64,000 nt of DNA from contig NZ_VCBA01000002.1 of assembly GCF_007995245.1 (NCBI RefSeq), positions 488,944 to 552,943 of the forward strand. The letters run 5' to 3'. Shown here piece after piece: positions 16,055 to 24,233 of the stretch. The position numbers and the translations under genes were made by a program. Within the stretch, counting starts at the first letter, position 1, and the number at the start of each line of letters is the position of its first letter. Under the pieces are notes generated by a model. That model did not search any database, was not told where the DNA came from, and saw nothing but the letters and a program-made list of their open reading frames with translations. The DNA comes from Tateyamaria sp. syn59. Its GTDB lineage: Bacteria > Pseudomonadota > Alphaproteobacteria > Rhodobacterales > Rhodobacteraceae.

Positions 16055-16540
16055 TCAGTCTTTTCTGCCCGGCTTGCCACGCCCACCGCGCGCGGCAACC
16101 TCCGTCACGCGTTGCGCATAGGCGCGACGCTCTTCGATCGGCATCTCCGAGACGATGTCCAACCAGGCCGCTTGCGCCACGCTCTGAACGTCCGCGACAC
16201 CGCGCGCCTGCCGTTGCAAGATCGCTTCGGCCGCGGGCCGGTCCCACGGGTCTGCCTCAAGCACTGCGGCCATGTCGCGATAGGCCGCGCGGCGCGCGCC
16301 TCGGCCAGGCAGGTCGGGGTCATTGCGCACCGTGCCAAAGACAACACGCCGCTGTTCGGACGGCAGCGCGATGACATACGGCGTCGCATAGCCCATGCCC
16401 GGCCCCTTGCCGCCCAAAGGGCCCCCGCGCATGATCAGACCACCAATCAAACCAACCACTGCAAGGTTGAGTGCCAGCGACGTCCCAAGCAGGATTTTCG
16501 CCCACATAGGCACGCGCCGCACGATCTGTGTGTCAGCCAT
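16055..16540 (-). CDS. CnrX/ZraP-like membrane-anchored protein without metal-ligand residues
   Basis: A 161-residue protein with one membrane segment (about 14-38), a glycine-rich hinge and a helical periplasmic part that resembles the periplasmic heavy-metal sensor family (CnrX, ZraP). Those proteins bind metal through histidine and similar residues; this one contains no histidine and no cysteine at all, so classical metal sensing is unlikely. The C-terminus is very basic. It is the last gene of a unit with an ECF sigma factor and a putative anti-sigma factor; the layout parallels cnrH-cnrY-cnrX. ATG 16540 is chosen because GGAGG lies seven bases ahead, inside the end of the previous gene. 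Confidence 0.7.
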   Translation of the reverse strand: MADTQIVRRVPMWAKILLGTSLALNLAVVGLIGGLIMRGGPLGGKGPGMGYATPYVIALPSEQRRVVFGTVRNDPDLPGRGARRAAYRDMAAVLEADPWDRPAAEAILQRQARGVADVQSVAQAAWLDIVSEMPIEERRAYAQRVTEVAARGGRGKPGRKD

Positions 16541-16542
16541 GC

Positions 16543-16920
16543 TCACCCCTCCTCCAGCGCCCAGCCAAAGGCGTCAAGGCCAAGCTCAGCGTCATAGTAT
16601 TCGCCATATCCAAGTGTCCAGATCGCATCCATGCCCGTCGACTCCAAAGCCCCAAGACCGATGACAAATCCGGTCACCGTGGCAGCCACAAGCCCGCCAA
16701 CAGCGCCCCATCCGCCGATCCCCTGCACGATCTGACGCCACCAGGGGGTTGCTACGCGTGTGCCACCCGGCGCGGGCAGATGCGCCTGCGCATCCGCCAT
16801 GACCCGGACCATCAGATCGTCGGACGGGTCCGGCACCGGTGCTGCGGCCAGATCATCCAGCATCCGTGCGACGATCTTGTCTGGATCGGGGTCCTGGGAT
16901 CCCTGGGTCATGTCTTTCAT
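16543..16920 (-). CDS. Putative anti-sigma factor, single-pass membrane protein
   Basis: A 125-residue protein with an acidic cytoplasmic N-terminus (about 1-65), one membrane segment (about 73-97) and a short external acidic tail. It has no cysteine, so it is not a zinc anti-sigma of the ZAS type. Its start overlaps the stop of the ECF sigma gene by four bases (ATGA), the usual position of a cognate anti-sigma factor, and the CnrX-like gene follows directly. I assign the role from context and topology; no family signature was recognised. Confidence 0.6.
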   Translation of the reverse strand: MKDMTQGSQDPDPDKIVARMLDDLAAAPVPDPSDDLMVRVMADAQAHLPAPGGTRVATPWWRQIVQGIGGWGAVGGLVAATVTGFVIGLGALESTGMDAIWTLGYGEYYDAELGLDAFGWALEEG

Positions 16921-17522
16921 CCTTCATATCCAAGGGCGGCAACCCGCCCTTTCAATGCCTGCGCCAAGGTGCGTTTGGCACGGGCTGTCAGGCTTTCCAC
17001 CGCCTCGACACTCACGTCCAGCGCGGCGGCAATCTCTGGGTTTGACGCGCCTTCGAAATGGCGCAGGGTCAAGGCGACACGCTGGCGCTCGGGCAGATTG
17101 GCGATCGCGTCGCGCAGCGCGGCATGGCGGGCCGCCTCCTGCAGCCGCGCTTCGGCGCCGGGCGTCGGATCCTGCGGTTCGGCCACGTCGTCAAGGGGCA
17201 CACCCGCGCGCGGGCGCTTGCGCAACCGGTCGGTGCACAGGTTGGACACCACGCGGTACAGCCATGTCGACACCAACGCTTCCCCCTCTCGCCATTTGGG
17301 CGCGATGCGCCAGAGACGCAACATCGCCTCCTGCACCACATCCTCTGCCTCTGCCGCGTCACCCAACATGCGAAATGCTTGCGCCTGCACACGCGGCACA
17401 AGGCGCACCGTTAACGCACGCGCCGCCCCCGCATCTCCTCGCGCGTAAAGGGCAAGCAATGCTGCGTCATCCACATCTGCGCGGGCATCAAGCGGCATGG
17501 TCATCGTCTCGGCAGCCTGCAT
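16917..17522 (-). CDS. ECF-type RNA polymerase sigma factor
   Basis: A 201-residue sigma-70 family factor of the ECF class. Region 2 is clear (residues about 35-105: RMLGDAAEAEDVVQEAMLRLW, then TWLYRVVSNLCTDRLRKR), and region 4 follows (about 135-190: LPERQRVALTLRHFEG with its helix-turn-helix). It directs polymerase to promoters of an unknown regulon. The start ATG at 17522 lies directly after a strong hairpin whose right arm contains the AGGGG ribosome site. Upstream on the same strand is the EF-hand gene, downstream a putative anti-sigma and a CnrX-like gene. Confidence 0.93.
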   Translation of the reverse strand: MQAAETMTMPLDARADVDDAALLALYARGDAGAARALTVRLVPRVQAQAFRMLGDAAEAEDVVQEAMLRLWRIAPKWREGEALVSTWLYRVVSNLCTDRLRKRPRAGVPLDDVAEPQDPTPGAEARLQEAARHAALRDAIANLPERQRVALTLRHFEGASNPEIAAALDVSVEAVESLTARAKRTLAQALKGRVAALGYEG

Positions 17523-17553
17523 GGTCCCGCCCCTGCAAACAAGGGGCGGGACC
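17523..17553 (-). promoter_or_regulatory. Hairpin sequestering the ribosome site of the ECF sigma gene
   Basis: GGTCCCGCCCCT at 17523-17534 and AGGGGCGGGACC at 17542-17553 form a perfect 12-base stem with a seven-base loop. On the mRNA the stem ends right at the AUG of the sigma gene and contains its only AGGGG Shine-Dalgarno sequence. No T run follows, so it is a poor terminator. It starts eight bases after the EF-hand stop codon. Translational control of the sigma factor is the likely role. Confidence 0.65.
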
Positions 17554-17561
17554 TCTGGGCC

Positions 17562-18005
17562 TTAATTGTCGCGCGATTTCTGACCGCGATCGCGGCGTTC
17601 TGCGCGGGCCTGCTCGAACTCCTCGGCTGAAATGCCGCCACTGTTGTCGGCATCCAGCCGATCAAACATCCGCGCGGGATCACGGCGGGGGTTTTGCATC
17701 TCTTCCATGGAGAGCCTGCCATCCTCGTCGGCATCCATCCGCTCCAGCAAGCGCTCCGAACGACTCTGCGCGCGGGCCTCCATACGGGCTTGCAGTTCGG
17801 CGGCTGTCAGGAACCCGTCGCCATCCGTATCAGCGGCAGCAAAGCGGGCCTGACCGGCGGCCTGCATCTCTTCGAGGGTCACTTCGCCGCTTCCATCCGC
17901 ATCCAGCGTGGAAAAGTCAGTACCACGGTCGCGGGCCATGGCCGACACAGTCGTGATGCCGATGGCTGCTGCGGCGATTGCGGCAATAAATGTGCTGCGT
18001 TGCAT
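17562..18005 (-). CDS. Secreted protein with four EF-hand calcium-binding loops
   Basis: A 147-residue protein with a cleavable signal peptide (residues 1-23, ending SAMA). The mature part has four EF-hand loops of 12 residues at 35-46, 59-70, 91-102 and 118-129, each with the acidic DxDxxG-type pattern and a glutamate at position 12, so all four should bind calcium. It is arranged like calmodulin-type pairs but is periplasmic. ATG 18005 is preceded by GGAG at eight bases. It is the first gene of the unit that continues into the ECF sigma factor, suggesting that calcium or envelope state is part of the signal; that link is inference. Confidence 0.88.
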   Translation of the reverse strand: MQRSTFIAAIAAAAIGITTVSAMARDRGTDFSTLDADGSGEVTLEEMQAAGQARFAAADTDGDGFLTAAELQARMEARAQSRSERLLERMDADEDGRLSMEEMQNPRRDPARMFDRLDADNSGGISAEEFEQARAERRDRGQKSRDN

Positions 18006-18219
18006 AGGTTTTTCTCCGTTTTTTGCCTCTGAGCGGTCAGGGTCTTCCGCCGCTCTGTGCCTTTTCAAACGGCGGGGCCGGTGCGTTCCGTCGAAAAAAG
18101 TTTTGCTCGTGAATTCCCTGCCCTCCGGAACGCGACATCGGGACGCAAGGACAGATTGCGGCATTCCGCTTTGTGCTAGCGCAGGCGATGGTCGGCGCAT
18201 ACCGCAGAAAGGTTTTTCT

Positions 18220-18618
18220 ATGCAGTCCGAGCAGACAAGCCTCACCGACACGCCAGACCGTCCCATGCGCCCCGCCCTGCTGCGCGGATGGCGGCGCAAA
18301 TGCCCGCGCTGCGGCAACGGCCACCTTCTCAAAGGGTATCTGAAGCTGGCCGACACATGCTCCGTCTGCAAACTGGACTACACCCATGCACGCGCCGATG
18401 ACGGCCCCGCATATCTGACGATCCTAATCGTGGGCCACCTGATGGCACCGCTCCTGCATATGGTGTTTGTGACATGGCGTCCGGAACCGCTGGTGCTGTT
18501 CACCATTTTTGCGGTTGGCTGTGTTGGTCTGTCGCTTTACCTTTTGCCACGGTTCAAGGGCGCCATCGTCGGATTTCAGTGGGCGCGCGGAATGGGCGGC
18601 TTCGGCAGCGACGGGTGA
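18220..18618 (+). CDS. DUF983 family membrane protein with zinc ribbon
   Basis: A 132-residue protein with an N-terminal zinc ribbon, CPRCGNGH at about 26-33 paired with CSVCKLDY at about 48-55, and two membrane segments near 68-90 and 94-112. It matches DUF983, a family of unknown role conserved in Alphaproteobacteria. The ATG at 18220 has AAAGG seven bases upstream. The NUDIX gene follows after 41 bases on the same strand, and the gene is divergent from the EF-hand gene. Confidence 0.85.
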   Translation: MQSEQTSLTDTPDRPMRPALLRGWRRKCPRCGNGHLLKGYLKLADTCSVCKLDYTHARADDGPAYLTILIVGHLMAPLLHMVFVTWRPEPLVLFTIFAVGCVGLSLYLLPRFKGAIVGFQWARGMGGFGSDG

Positions 18619-18659
18619 GGTACTGCGCCCCGGTTGCCCGAACGGCCACAAGGGGTGAT

Positions 18660-19355
18660 ATGGCGGACATCGACAAGAGACAAGTCAGACACGCTGCGAC
18701 GGTGATCGTCCTGCGCGACAGGTTCACCGCCCCTCGCATTCTCATGGGCCAGCGCGGCGCCAAGGCAGCCTTCATGCCCAACAAATTCGTGTTTCCAGGC
18801 GGCGCGGTCGATGCGGGCGATCACACGGTGCCTCTGGCCTCGGCGCTCGCATCACCGAACGACACGCGACTGGCCGAAGATGGCGGCGCACAGCTGGTGT
18901 CTGCCCTCGCAGCCGCCGCCATTCGCGAGTTGTTCGAAGAAACCGGCCAGATCCTCGGCCAATCCAGCGCCTGGCACGATGCCCCACCCGACTGGACGCA
19001 ATTTGCCGCCACCGGCCACCGCCCGCACGCAGCACCCCTGCAATTCGTCTTCCGTGCGCTCACGCCGCCGGGCCGTCCGCGCCGCTTCGATGCCCGGTTT
19101 TTCCTGATTGATGCCGATGATCTGGCATCCGAGCCTGACGATTTCAGCCGCGCCTCGGACGAACTGTTGCATCTACAATGGGTGCCGCTCGAAGACGTGC
19201 GCGGCTTTGACATGCCCTTCATCACCGAGGTCGTGCTTGCAGAAATCGCAGCGCGCGTGACCGACCGCACGCCACCCGACAGCGTGCCCTATTTTAAGAA
19301 TGACGACGAAGAAAGCCTGTTCCTGCGTTTGCGCGGCCAGCCTCCGACGGACTAG
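18660..19355 (+). CDS. NUDIX hydrolase
   Basis: A 231-residue NUDIX pyrophosphohydrolase. The family residues are visible: FPGGAVDAGD before the box and the catalytic helix AAAIRELFEETGQILG (REx2EExG). A run of about 30 residues between them is longer than in the smallest family members and fits the NUDT19/CoA-pyrophosphatase-like group, which hydrolyse CoA or related nucleotides. The precise substrate is not readable. ATG 18660 is preceded by AAGGGG. The stop overlaps the end of the converging EamA transporter gene by four bases. Confidence 0.9.
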   Translation: MADIDKRQVRHAATVIVLRDRFTAPRILMGQRGAKAAFMPNKFVFPGGAVDAGDHTVPLASALASPNDTRLAEDGGAQLVSALAAAAIRELFEETGQILGQSSAWHDAPPDWTQFAATGHRPHAAPLQFVFRALTPPGRPRRFDARFFLIDADDLASEPDDFSRASDELLHLQWVPLEDVRGFDMPFITEVVLAEIAARVTDRTPPDSVPYFKNDDEESLFLRLRGQPPTD

Positions 19356-20254
19356 ATCACAGCCACCAGCAGCAGGATCGACGCCAACAGCACGGCCATC
19401 CCCATCCACTCGCGCGCGCTGATCGCCTCGCGAAGGATCAGCACACTCGCAAGCGCGCTCATCACCAGTTCCACCTGCCCCACCGCGTTGACATAGGCCG
19501 CGTTTTGCAAGGTGAAGGCGGTGAACCAGCAAAACGACCCGGCCATCGACATCAGTCCGACCCAGACCGCCACACGCCGCGCGGACCAGACGGCAGCCAC
19601 CTGCCCCGGCTCGTGCCAACGCAACCACAAGATCATCGCGATGGTCTGCATGGCCGTCACCGCCGCCAGCGTCAGCCCCGCCCGCGCGAACGGATCAGCC
19701 AGATCCAGGCTTAGCGACGCACCGCGATAGCACACGCCCGACACTGCAAAGAACAGCCCCGACATCAGACCAAGCGCCGTGGACCGATTGGCCAACTCGC
19801 GCCAGCCCCAACGCACCATCTCCGGCGGGGCGGACAAAAGCAGCACGCCGACGAGGCCCAGACCAATGGCCGCGAACCCCGCCCAACTGACCGCGTCGCC
19901 CAGCAGCACCCAGCCCACCAGCACCGCCTGCATCACCTCGGTCTTCTTGAATGTGATCCCGACTGCAAAATTGCGCGCCTGAAACAGCTTGACGGTCGCC
20001 ACGGTGGCCAAGATCTGTGCCAGTCCCCCAAGCGCGCCAAACAGCCAGAAGCGTGGACCAAATGCCGGCCATGCCTGCGCCGTCACCCACATGTAGATCA
20101 CGATCAGCACCGCCACGAGCGGCGAAGAGTAGAGAAACCGCGCAAGGGTCGCGCCAGAGGCGCTTAACGTGCCCAGGGCAAGCTGCCGCTGCAGCATGAA
20201 CCGCAGCGTCTGAAACAGCGCCGCGGCAACAGTGATCGGGATCCAGAGGGCCAT
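19352..20254 (-). CDS. EamA/DMT family transporter
   Basis: A 300-residue inner-membrane protein with about ten hydrophobic helices in two repeats of five, the EamA (drug/metabolite transporter) layout. It probably exports or imports a small metabolite; the substrate is unknown. It is convergent with the NUDIX gene and follows the desaturase gene on the same strand with 16 bases between them, so desaturase and transporter are likely cotranscribed. Confidence 0.88.
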   Translation of the reverse strand: MALWIPITVAAALFQTLRFMLQRQLALGTLSASGATLARFLYSSPLVAVLIVIYMWVTAQAWPAFGPRFWLFGALGGLAQILATVATVKLFQARNFAVGITFKKTEVMQAVLVGWVLLGDAVSWAGFAAIGLGLVGVLLLSAPPEMVRWGWRELANRSTALGLMSGLFFAVSGVCYRGASLSLDLADPFARAGLTLAAVTAMQTIAMILWLRWHEPGQVAAVWSARRVAVWVGLMSMAGSFCWFTAFTLQNAAYVNAVGQVELVMSALASVLILREAISAREWMGMAVLLASILLLVAVI

Positions 20255-20270
20255 GGCCCTCTATGGCCGC

Positions 20271-21191
20271 TTACCGATCCGAGGACCAGAGAGGATGCGG
20301 CACCGGGTCTTTCGCCCGTAGGAAATGCCGCGCAAAAACCTCGGCGTAAGAGCGATAGCGATACTCTTCATTGGACCTCAGGTACCGGTCCCGATGGGCC
20401 CGGTAGAGCGCGGGCAGACGGTACCACGGCACGCGCGGATGCATATGATGCACCACGTGAAAATTGTTGTTCAGAAACAGAAACGCCAGCGGCCCCCGAT
20501 CCTCGATGATAACCGTCCGCCCCCGCGCCTTCTCATGCGCCTGATGCTCTAGAAACGTCCGGATCTTCAGCACCGACAGCGCCGCATAGCAGGACGCCAG
20601 ATAGGCCCAAAGCGGCATGGCACTGAGGCTGACCACTCCCAGCACCAGCACAACGCCCGGCATATGAAGCACCCACCCGCGCAGCACCTGCCCGTCCCCG
20701 GCCCGGATCGCGCGCCAGTCTCCGATCATAAAGCTGATCTGCGCCACTAGCGGCCCCACCAGCATCCGCCCCGCCAGCGTGTTGTTCACCCGCAGCACTG
20801 CACGCACCACCGCGGGCATGCGCCGCCAGACGACCGGATCCACATAATTCGTCTCGGGATCGTCATAGGGATCGGTCAGAGTCGCATCCTGGTGATGCGC
20901 CAGATGCGTGTCGCGAAACCGCACATACGGGATGAACAGCCCCGGATTGACCACCACCAGCGCCTCGCTCGCCGCACGCGATGGAAACGGATGGCCATGA
21001 AGCACCTCGTGGGTCAGCGACGCGTGCAGGACAAGGGCAAAGACCAGAACAGCCCAAGCCACCGGCCCGCCGCCCCACACTAGTGACCCGGCCCACAGCG
21101 CCATGCACGCGGCCCACAGACCAAGCGTGACCCATTCAACCTGCAATGGACGGTCAAAGGGCAAACGACGCGACGACCGGCGTGCGGGCAT
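20271..21191 (-). CDS. Membrane fatty acid desaturase
   Basis: A 306-residue diiron membrane desaturase. The three histidine boxes are present: HEVLHGH at 61-67, HLAHH at 96-100 and HVVHHMH near 245. Four hydrophobic segments surround them. The enzyme inserts a double bond or hydroxyl into an acyl chain or carotenoid-like substrate; which one is not determined by sequence. ATG 21191 has AGGAGA nine bases upstream and fits better than the longer frame. It is divergent from an XRE regulator with a palindromic operator between them, which suggests direct control of membrane lipid composition. Confidence 0.88.
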   Translation of the reverse strand: MPARRSSRRLPFDRPLQVEWVTLGLWAACMALWAGSLVWGGGPVAWAVLVFALVLHASLTHEVLHGHPFPSRAASEALVVVNPGLFIPYVRFRDTHLAHHQDATLTDPYDDPETNYVDPVVWRRMPAVVRAVLRVNNTLAGRMLVGPLVAQISFMIGDWRAIRAGDGQVLRGWVLHMPGVVLVLGVVSLSAMPLWAYLASCYAALSVLKIRTFLEHQAHEKARGRTVIIEDRGPLAFLFLNNNFHVVHHMHPRVPWYRLPALYRAHRDRYLRSNEEYRYRSYAEVFARHFLRAKDPVPHPLWSSDR

Positions 21192-21279
21192 GGGCAATTC
21201 TCTCCTGCGGGGACAACAACACTTTACGCGCGCACCAAGCTGCAGCGTATTCGGAATTGAGTTAACAATTACGTTCATT

Positions 21280-21295
21280 GATGATAAATATCATC
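21280..21295. promoter_or_regulatory. Palindromic operator between desaturase and XRE regulator
   Basis: GATGATA and TATCATC are perfect seven-base inverted arms around AA. The site ends two bases before the ATG of the XRE gene and lies in the 106-base divergent gap. It is AT-rich against GC-rich surroundings. It is a likely binding site for the XRE protein, giving autoregulation and possibly control of the desaturase. Confidence 0.6.
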
Positions 21296-21297
21296 TT

Positions 21298-22158
21298 ATG
21301 CTAGATATTCTCGACAAACGATTGCGGGCGACGCAATTCCGCACACGCCTCACCCGCGCCATGCAGGACCAGAACATGTCGCAAAGCGCGCTCGCCCGCG
21401 CCATCGGCACCGACCGGTCCACGATCAACCAGGCCCTCAACGACGATGGCGCCCGGCTGCCCGGCGCACAGATCGTGGGCGCCTGCGCCCAGGCGCTTGG
21501 CGTGTCTGCCGACTGGCTTCTCGGCCTGTCGGACCGCCCGGAAAGCGCGGCCGCACTGACCGCGGCAGCACTCACACTCACCGAAGCCCCCCGCGCCCTG
21601 ATCGACGAACGCATCTTTGCCTGGCACCAGGAGGCGGCGGGCTACAAGATCCGTCACGTTCCCGCGGGCCTGCCCGACATGCTCAAGACGGAAGAGATGC
21701 TCGCCTGGGAATACGGCCCTCATCTGGGCAAGACCACGACGCAGGCCATCAATGCCTCCCGCGACCGCCTGGAGTGGATGCGTGCGGCCCAATCAGATTA
21801 CGAAATTGCCCTGCCGATCTTTGAACTGCACAGCTTTGCCGCCGGCACCGGGTACTACGACGGCCTGCCGCCGGACATCCGGCGTGGCCAAATTGATCAA
21901 TTGCTCGACCTCAGCACGCAGCTCTATCCGCGCCTGCGCATCTACCTGTTTGACCAGCGCCAGCTCTACTCCGCCCCCGTCACCCTCTTTGGCCCGCTCC
22001 TCGCCGTGATCTACACGGGCGGTCACTACATGGCGTTCCGCGATCGCGAGCGCATCGAAACCCTCTCTCTGCATTTCGATACGCTGATCCGCCAGGCCAC
22101 CTTCACCGCCCGTGCCCTGCCGGACCACCTGCAAGAGTTGCGGAAGCTGATCGCGTGA
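21298..22158 (+). CDS. XRE family transcriptional regulator with large C-terminal domain
   Basis: A 286-residue regulator. A helix-turn-helix of the XRE/Cro type spans about residues 15-70 (MSQSALARAIGTDRSTINQAL). The remaining 200 residues form a mixed alpha/beta domain of a kind seen in regulators that sit next to fatty acid desaturase genes in this group; the ligand may be an acyl compound but this is inference. The ATG at 21298 directly follows a perfect palindrome. The gene ends next to hairpin element B, converging on the carnitine operon. Confidence 0.82.
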   Translation: MLDILDKRLRATQFRTRLTRAMQDQNMSQSALARAIGTDRSTINQALNDDGARLPGAQIVGACAQALGVSADWLLGLSDRPESAAALTAAALTLTEAPRALIDERIFAWHQEAAGYKIRHVPAGLPDMLKTEEMLAWEYGPHLGKTTTQAINASRDRLEWMRAAQSDYEIALPIFELHSFAAGTGYYDGLPPDIRRGQIDQLLDLSTQLYPRLRIYLFDQRQLYSAPVTLFGPLLAVIYTGGHYMAFRDRERIETLSLHFDTLIRQATFTARALPDHLQELRKLIA

Positions 22159-22163
22159 CATCC

Positions 22164-22213
22164 GGGTCGGTGGGCGGGCGCCTTTGCTGCAAGCAAACAG
22201 ACCCGCCCGGCGA
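22164..22213. terminator. Nested hairpin element B at a convergent gene end
   Basis: A G-rich arm (GGTGGGCGGGCG) and a C-rich arm (ACCCGCCCGG) enclose the inner hairpin TTTGCT-GCA-AGCAAA at 22183-22197. It fills the gap between the XRE gene and the end of the carnitine dehydrogenase gene. It shares the layout, but not the inner-stem bases, of elements A, C and D. Confidence 0.75.
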
Positions 22214-22219
22214 TCCAGG

Positions 22220-23704
22220 TTAAGGCCGCTGCCCGACGGCGCGCCCGGCACCTTCCGGCGAATCCAACCCTGCATGGGCAGCAGCGATCCGATCAAGCGC
22301 TGCAAGGATCCCTGGCGCAGGTTCCGAGGGCCGCCGCGTCTCGAGGCTCACATGCAACAGGAAATGCTCGCCCGTCGCCAGCAAGCGGTCACCATCGTAC
22401 ATCTCGTGAAACAAATGCAGCTTCTTGCCCGCCCCGGCCAGCACCTGCGTGTGCACCTCGATGACGGTTCCCGCATGCACCTCGTCCACATGGCGAATAT
22501 GAGTCTCGGCCGTGAAATAGCTGCCACCGGTCGCGATGTAGTCGGCATCACATCCGATCAGGGCCATGAATCGGTCCGTGGCATCGCCAAAGGCCTGCAA
22601 ATACCGCGCCTCGTTCATGTGCCCGTTATAGTCGGTCCAATCCAGCGGCACGGCCCGGCGCACCGTCAGGATGGGCGCCGATACATCCTCCAAATCATCT
22701 GCGCGCGCGCTAAGGACTGTGCCCGCGCGAAGGCTCGCCTCATGCCCGTTCAGAACGGCCCCCGCGCCCCAATCATTGGCCTTCAGCGCGCGCATCATCC
22801 CCACCAGATTGCCATCGCGCGCGGCCAGCATATCAGGGATCGTCATATGCCCCGACTGCGCATCGGACTGCCCGGCGATCAACTCCACCAGATCGTCCGT
22901 GAATTCCGGCACGTCCATCAACTTGGTCCAGGGCCATTTCAACGCCGGACCAAACTGCGCCATAAAGTGGCGCATCCCGGCCTCACCCCCTGCCGTGCGA
23001 TAGGTGTCAAACAATCCCATCTGCGCCCAGCGAATGCCAAAGCCCATGCGAATGGCCTCGTCGACCTCTTCGGTCGTCGCCACACCATCCTTCACCAGCC
23101 ACAATGCCTCTCGCCATACCGCCTCAAGGAAGCGGTCCGCAATATGCGCATCAATCTCCTTACGCACATGCAAGGCATACATACCCAGCGAAGATAGCGT
23201 GTCCTTGGCCCGCTGGATGAGCGCCGGGTCAGTCGCCGCCGTCGGCACCACCTCTACCAGCGGCATCAGGTAAACAGGATTGAACGGATGACAGACCATG
23301 ATCTGGCCGGGCCGGGTCGCCCCCGCCTGCAACTCGCTCGGTTTGAACCCGCTGGTGGAGGACCCGATGATCGCATCCTCTGGACACGCCGCCTGCACCG
23401 CAGCCAGCGTCTGGTGCTTGATGTCCAACCGCTCCGGCACGCTCTCTTGTATCCAATCCGCCTCCGCAACGGCATCTGCCAGATCCGAATGAAAGGACAA
23501 CTTGCCTTCCGGCGGCAATGCGACATCCACAAGGCTCGGCAACGCGCGGCGCGCTTGCGCCAACACCGGGGCGAGCTTTGCCTCCGCCTCAGGATCCGGG
23601 TCGAACACCGACACGTCCCACCCGTTCAGCAAAAAGCGCGCCGCCCAGCCGCCCCCAATGACACCGCCGCCGATGATCGCTGCGCGCTTCACGTGTTGTT
23701 CCAT
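22220..23704 (-). CDS. L-carnitine dehydrogenase fused to a thioesterase domain
   Basis: A 494-residue fusion. Residues 1-320 are a 3-hydroxyacyl-CoA-dehydrogenase-type enzyme with the NAD motif GGGVIG at 12-17, oxidising L-carnitine to 3-dehydrocarnitine. Residues about 345-480 form a hot-dog thioesterase (DWTDYNGHMNEARY), matching the betainyl-CoA thioesterase that is a separate protein (CdhB) in Pseudomonas. The fused enzyme would thus cover the first and last steps of carnitine to glycine betaine; the middle step is the neighbouring cleavage enzyme. The gene is last in the operon, overlapping the lipoprotein gene by 16 bases. Confidence 0.9.
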   Translation of the reverse strand: MEQHVKRAAIIGGGVIGGGWAARFLLNGWDVSVFDPDPEAEAKLAPVLAQARRALPSLVDVALPPEGKLSFHSDLADAVAEADWIQESVPERLDIKHQTLAAVQAACPEDAIIGSSTSGFKPSELQAGATRPGQIMVCHPFNPVYLMPLVEVVPTAATDPALIQRAKDTLSSLGMYALHVRKEIDAHIADRFLEAVWREALWLVKDGVATTEEVDEAIRMGFGIRWAQMGLFDTYRTAGGEAGMRHFMAQFGPALKWPWTKLMDVPEFTDDLVELIAGQSDAQSGHMTIPDMLAARDGNLVGMMRALKANDWGAGAVLNGHEASLRAGTVLSARADDLEDVSAPILTVRRAVPLDWTDYNGHMNEARYLQAFGDATDRFMALIGCDADYIATGGSYFTAETHIRHVDEVHAGTVIEVHTQVLAGAGKKLHLFHEMYDGDRLLATGEHFLLHVSLETRRPSEPAPGILAALDRIAAAHAGLDSPEGAGRAVGQRP

Positions 23705-24165
23705 GTCTCAGTCCGATATCCGTTGAAATCCAGAACCTGTTCGGCCGCCCTTATCTGATCGCTGCGCACGGCACCTGCGCGGGTGGCAACGAACCCAAAC
23801 TGCCCCTCGGGATCGCCCAGCGCCGCCGTGTTGTGATCGGGGTCAACCCACAGAACCCAAAGATCGCCCGTGCTGCCATCGGCATAGTCGATACGCAGAA
23901 TGCCAGTGCCAATCGGCTCAACCATCCCGACCCGCGCGGCTCCCTCGCCATCCCGTTCGCGCCACGTTGCATCCGCAATCTCGAACCCAACAGGCGCACA
24001 GTCCTCTCCCGCACTGCGCTGAATATCCCAACGCCCCGCGAACAGATCCAGATCAAACCGCGTTATAGCCCCAATCGGAACGTCAGGATTGCGCAACAGC
24101 GGCATATCGTCCGACGGAACAGGCGCACAGGCAGCCAGCCACCCTATTGCGCAAAGGTTAATCAT
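23689..24165 (-). CDS. Lipocalin-like lipoprotein in the carnitine operon
   Basis: A 158-residue protein with a short signal peptide and lipobox LAAC (Cys13), so it is lipid-anchored. The mature part resembles a lipocalin-like beta barrel (FAGRWDIQRSAG near the start, later repeated beta strands). It sits between the dehydrocarnitine-cleaving enzyme and the fused dehydrogenase, and its end overlaps the next start by 16 bases, so it is made with them. Its job in carnitine use is unknown; binding of a ligand or assistance at the membrane are guesses. Confidence 0.75.
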   Translation of the reverse strand: MINLCAIGWLAACAPVPSDDMPLLRNPDVPIGAITRFDLDLFAGRWDIQRSAGEDCAPVGFEIADATWRERDGEGAARVGMVEPIGTGILRIDYADGSTGDLWVLWVDPDHNTAALGDPEGQFGFVATRAGAVRSDQIRAAEQVLDFNGYRTETWNNT

Positions 24166-24233
24166 TAAGCACCGATATGCCCGATGGGGGCGCACAGAGT
24201 GTGCATGTATTGTGCACGGAGAGTGACACCCTT

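Noticed and set aside
18050..18095. Possible ECF promoter (GGAAC...CGTT) upstream of the EF-hand gene
   Set aside because: The two elements are only 13 bases apart, while ECF promoters need about 16-17.
24166..24233. Inverted GTGCA/TGCAC repeat between the lipoprotein and BKACE genes
   Set aside because: Only five pairs with an imperfect context; too weak to call.
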